From NCBI GenBank assembly GCA_037137455.1, contig JBAXKG010000009.1:3691-67690 (forward strand): a DNA stretch of 64,000 nt. The letters are read 5' to 3'. Positions 62,070 to 64,000 of this stretch are shown here, one piece after another. How positions within the stretch are numbered: position 1 is the stretch's first letter; each line of letters starts with the position of its first letter. The notes below the pieces were generated by a model. The model was not told where the DNA came from, ran no database searches, and saw nothing but the letters and a program-made list of their open reading frames with translations. This DNA is from CAIVAT01 sp037137455 (GTDB lineage Bacteria; Bacteroidota; Bacteroidia; Bacteroidales; FEN-979). The position numbers were made by a program, and so were the translations under genes.

Positions 62070-64000
62070 TCACGATGTCTGCTGCCTCAAAATCTTCATC
62101 TTCGCTTCGAGTACCTTCAGTTCACTCTTTGCTTTGTTGATTTTGTTCTCAAACTCCTCTTTTACAATCAGAGCGCTTTTCGATTTGGCAAAAAAGCCGA
62201 TGTTGTTCTCCCATAAAATGATCTCTTCCTTCATTTTGGAAATTTTTGTCGCAAGGAATTCACGCTCCTTTGAAATCATATGCCGGGCATTCGGATCATT
62301 CTTCAGATGATCAAACTTCGCTTGAAAATTCAGGGTACTCATTTCGACTTCACTGATTTTCAGCTTATCAAGATGCTCGTTAATAAGGGCACGGAATTCG
62401 TTATGGAGTTTATCCTTATCCTTCATGGGAACATGCCCGATTTCAGTCCATTCCCGTTGGAAGTTTTTCAGCACTTCAAGGTTGGCGCTTTTATCGGTGC
62501 CAAACTTATATTCTTTCAGTCGGGTCATCAGGTCAAGCTTCTTGTTAAGATTCTCTACTTCGCTGGCCTGGATATTAGAAAAATATGATTGTTTGGCATT
62601 GAAGAAATCATCGCAAGCCGTGCGGAATCGTTTCCAAATCTTGTCAGAATGCTTTTTCGGTACCGGTCCGATCTTTTTCCAATCTCCCTGCAACCGGATG
62701 AGCTCGTTGGTAGTCTTTTTCCAATCGGTATTCCCCTTCAGGGACTCAGCCTGCATACATAACTCCACCTTGAAGTTATAGTTCTGCATTTGCTGTTCCT
62801 TCAGTTTATCGAAATACTCCTTTTTAATTGCAAAGAATGAATCGAGACTGGTTTTAAAGCGGGTCCAGATTTCGGTATTGACCTTTTGCGGTACAGGGCC
62901 AATGTTTTTCCATATTTTCAACAGGTCATTGACCTTATTGGTATTCTCCTGCCATTCTTTAATTGATTCATTAGGCAACCCAAGAACTATCTCACTCTGT
63001 TCACAAAGCGCAATCTTAGTTTGCAAATTTTTATTCTGGTCCTCCTCGATAAGTGAATAATGCTCGCGGCGACGGTCGTTGATCTTATCAGTCGCATTCT
63101 TAAACCGCTCCCATATCTCATCTTTTTTATCAGACGGAACCGGACCAAGTTCCTTCCATTCTTCGTGATATTTTTGAAGTTTCTTAAATGACTTTATAAC
63201 GGAGGTTTCCAATAACAACTCCTCTGTTTTTTCACATAGAGATAGTTTTGCTTCAAGGTTTTTCCTCAGGTCAAGGTCCTTAAGTTCTTTATTTAGTTTG
63301 ACTTTTTCAAAGAATTTTTCAACCAGGAAATGGTAGTTCTGCCAGAGATTGTTGATTTCAGTGCGAGGGACCATTCCAATCTCTTTCCAGCGTTCCTGGA
63401 GGATTTTAAACTCGTCATAGGTTTTTTTCAGTGTCTCTTCAGAGCTGATAAGGGTTTTCAACTCATCGAGGATCAGGTACTTCTTTTTTAGATTTCCCTG
63501 TTTAATTTTTTCCTGCTCCTCAATATGCCTGGCTTTACTGGCTCTGTATATAGTAAAAATATCATTGAACCTGATATCCAGTTCATCCTGTTCAGGGGCA
63601 AGCTCTTCCTTCGCGCCGCCCTCCTCCATCACATGTTCGTATTTTTGAAGGCTCTCCTCTTTTTTCTTTTTCAGGAACGCAACCTTAATTAAAGTGATCC
63701 GCGTTTTTACCGTATTGAAATCAGGTTCAGCAACAGCTTTTTCAAGCAGATCAACTAATTCAGCACGAGAATATGCATCAAAACTATTTTCCGATTCCTG
63801 AACGATATATTCAACTTTTTCTTCGGTCATCTCATCCAACGGTTCATCGAGATGTTCGTTGAGACGCTCAATAAGTTGATCTTCAACCAGCCCGGTCAGA
63901 GGGGCCTCCGCGACAGGTTCGGCGACAGGTTCTTCAACGGGTTCCATAATAGCTTCGGCGACTGGTTCGGCGATAATTTCATTAACGGGTTCCGGAAGTG
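62070..64000 (-). CDS. DUF349 repeat protein (5' end beyond window)
   Basis: The frame is open from the stop codon at 62070-62072 to the window edge, so the protein is at least 643 residues; the ATG at 63947 need not be the start. The visible N-terminal part is rich in Glu, Pro, Val and Ala (EPVEEPVAEPVAEAPL), with similar residues continuing upstream. Most of the protein is a series of about 75-residue helical DUF349 repeats with the pattern W..IGxVP....W..F....D.FF, for example WKKIGPVPKKHSDKIWKRF. The C-terminus is a coiled coil (about 560-625). DUF349 proteins have no firmly established function. The stop codon lies in a TGACGAATG heptad. Confidence 0.85.
   Translation of the reverse strand, partial: LPEPVNEIIAEPVAEAIMEPVEEPVAEPVAEAPLTGLVEDQLIERLNEHLDEPLDEMTEEKVEYIVQESENSFDAYSRAELVDLLEKAVAEPDFNTVKTRITLIKVAFLKKKKEESLQKYEHVMEEGGAKEELAPEQDELDIRFNDIFTIYRASKARHIEEQEKIKQGNLKKKYLILDELKTLISSEETLKKTYDEFKILQERWKEIGMVPRTEINNLWQNYHFLVEKFFEKVKLNKELKDLDLRKNLEAKLSLCEKTEELLLETSVIKSFKKLQKYHEEWKELGPVPSDKKDEIWERFKNATDKINDRRREHYSLIEEDQNKNLQTKIALCEQSEIVLGLPNESIKEWQENTNKVNDLLKIWKNIGPVPQKVNTEIWTRFKTSLDSFFAIKKEYFDKLKEQQMQNYNFKVELCMQAESLKGNTDWKKTTNELIRLQGDWKKIGPVPKKHSDKIWKRFRTACDDFFNAKQSYFSNIQASEVENLNKKLDLMTRLKEYKFGTDKSANLEVLKNFQREWTEIGHVPMKDKDKLHNEFRALINEHLDKLKISEVEMSTLNFQAKFDHLKNDPNARHMISKEREFLATKISKMKEEIILWENNIGFFAKSKSALIVKEEFENKINKAKSELKVLEAKMKILRQQTS

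Noticed and set aside
1..64000. CRISPR arrays, insertion sequences, integrases, tRNA or rRNA genes
   Set aside because: None was seen by eye on either strand; repeats found are only short heptads and one 11-bp pair.

Overview
The window looks like a chromosomal segment of a member of the Bacteroidota, most likely the Bacteroidales or a near relative. The evidence is the Bacteroidetes-type -7 promoter box (TAnnTTTG) before many genes, two proteins with C-terminal type IX secretion (T9SS) sorting domains, a TonB receptor with a carboxypeptidase-regulatory-like plug extension paired with a DUF4249 lipoprotein, and Bacteroidota-typical families (DUF1599, BT_3928-type DoxX, DUF5606, DUF5723, folP next to a CdaA-type diadenylate cyclase). 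I saw no tRNA, rRNA, CRISPR array, insertion sequence, integrase or phage gene. Gene density is high and the content is mostly core metabolism, so this is not an obvious genomic island.

Layout. 0.1-6.3 kb: an oligopeptide-type ABC permease, a DoxX/DUF1599 pair divergent from folP and cdaA (folate and c-di-AMP), then ruvX-def-TPR lipoprotein on the minus strand. 6.4-19.3 kb, all plus strand: dapD, a GT9 glycosyltransferase, a threonylcarbamoyl-AMP synthase, a TonB receptor/DUF4249 pair, purB, a GT2-like protein, DUF5606, pyrK-pyrD, and a T9SS-secreted beta-propeller protein. 19.4-26.9 kb: murB, two glycosyltransferases, a tandem universal stress protein, a LysM/PBP1-like protein and guaA. 26.9-36.4 kb, minus strand: an envelope locus with an M23 peptidase, an M49 dipeptidyl-peptidase lipoprotein, comB, an 870-residue leucine-rich-repeat protein and three secreted proteins of unknown function. 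36.5-46.6 kb: gcvT divergent from miaA, a T9SS-secreted GH3 glycosidase, and an unusual amino-acid-type ABC transporter locus followed by an outer-membrane barrel and a small lipoprotein. 46.6-55 kb: an amidase/DUF5723/lipoprotein operon, a MORN-repeat lipoprotein, an orphan hydF and an SDR dehydrogenase. 55.2-61 kb: an FMN riboswitch with terminator controlling ribD-ribE-ribBA-ribH, followed without a gap by agmatine deiminase-pathway genes. 61-64 kb: aroC and a DUF349 protein cut by the window end.

Most noteworthy points. (1) The ABC transporter at 41.9-45.3 kb has a binding-protein/permease fusion whose periplasmic lobes read lobe2-lobe1-lobe2-lobe1, as if one binding domain were nested inside another. 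Its ATPase carries a C-terminal domain resembling an RsbW-type GHKL fold with degenerate nucleotide-binding residues. (2) Polyamine genes lie directly downstream of an FMN-riboswitch rib operon, joined by a 7-bp tandem repeat that supplies both the stop and the start codon. Similar heptads recur at other gene ends. (3) The LRR protein is built of three modules, each starting with a Trp-rich segment. (4) CdaA has RHL in place of the RHR motif. (5) Several promoters sit so close to the ATG that leaderless mRNAs are predicted.

Functional calls rest on motifs read by eye; no database search was run. Start codons were chosen by family alignment, ATG preference and promoter position.
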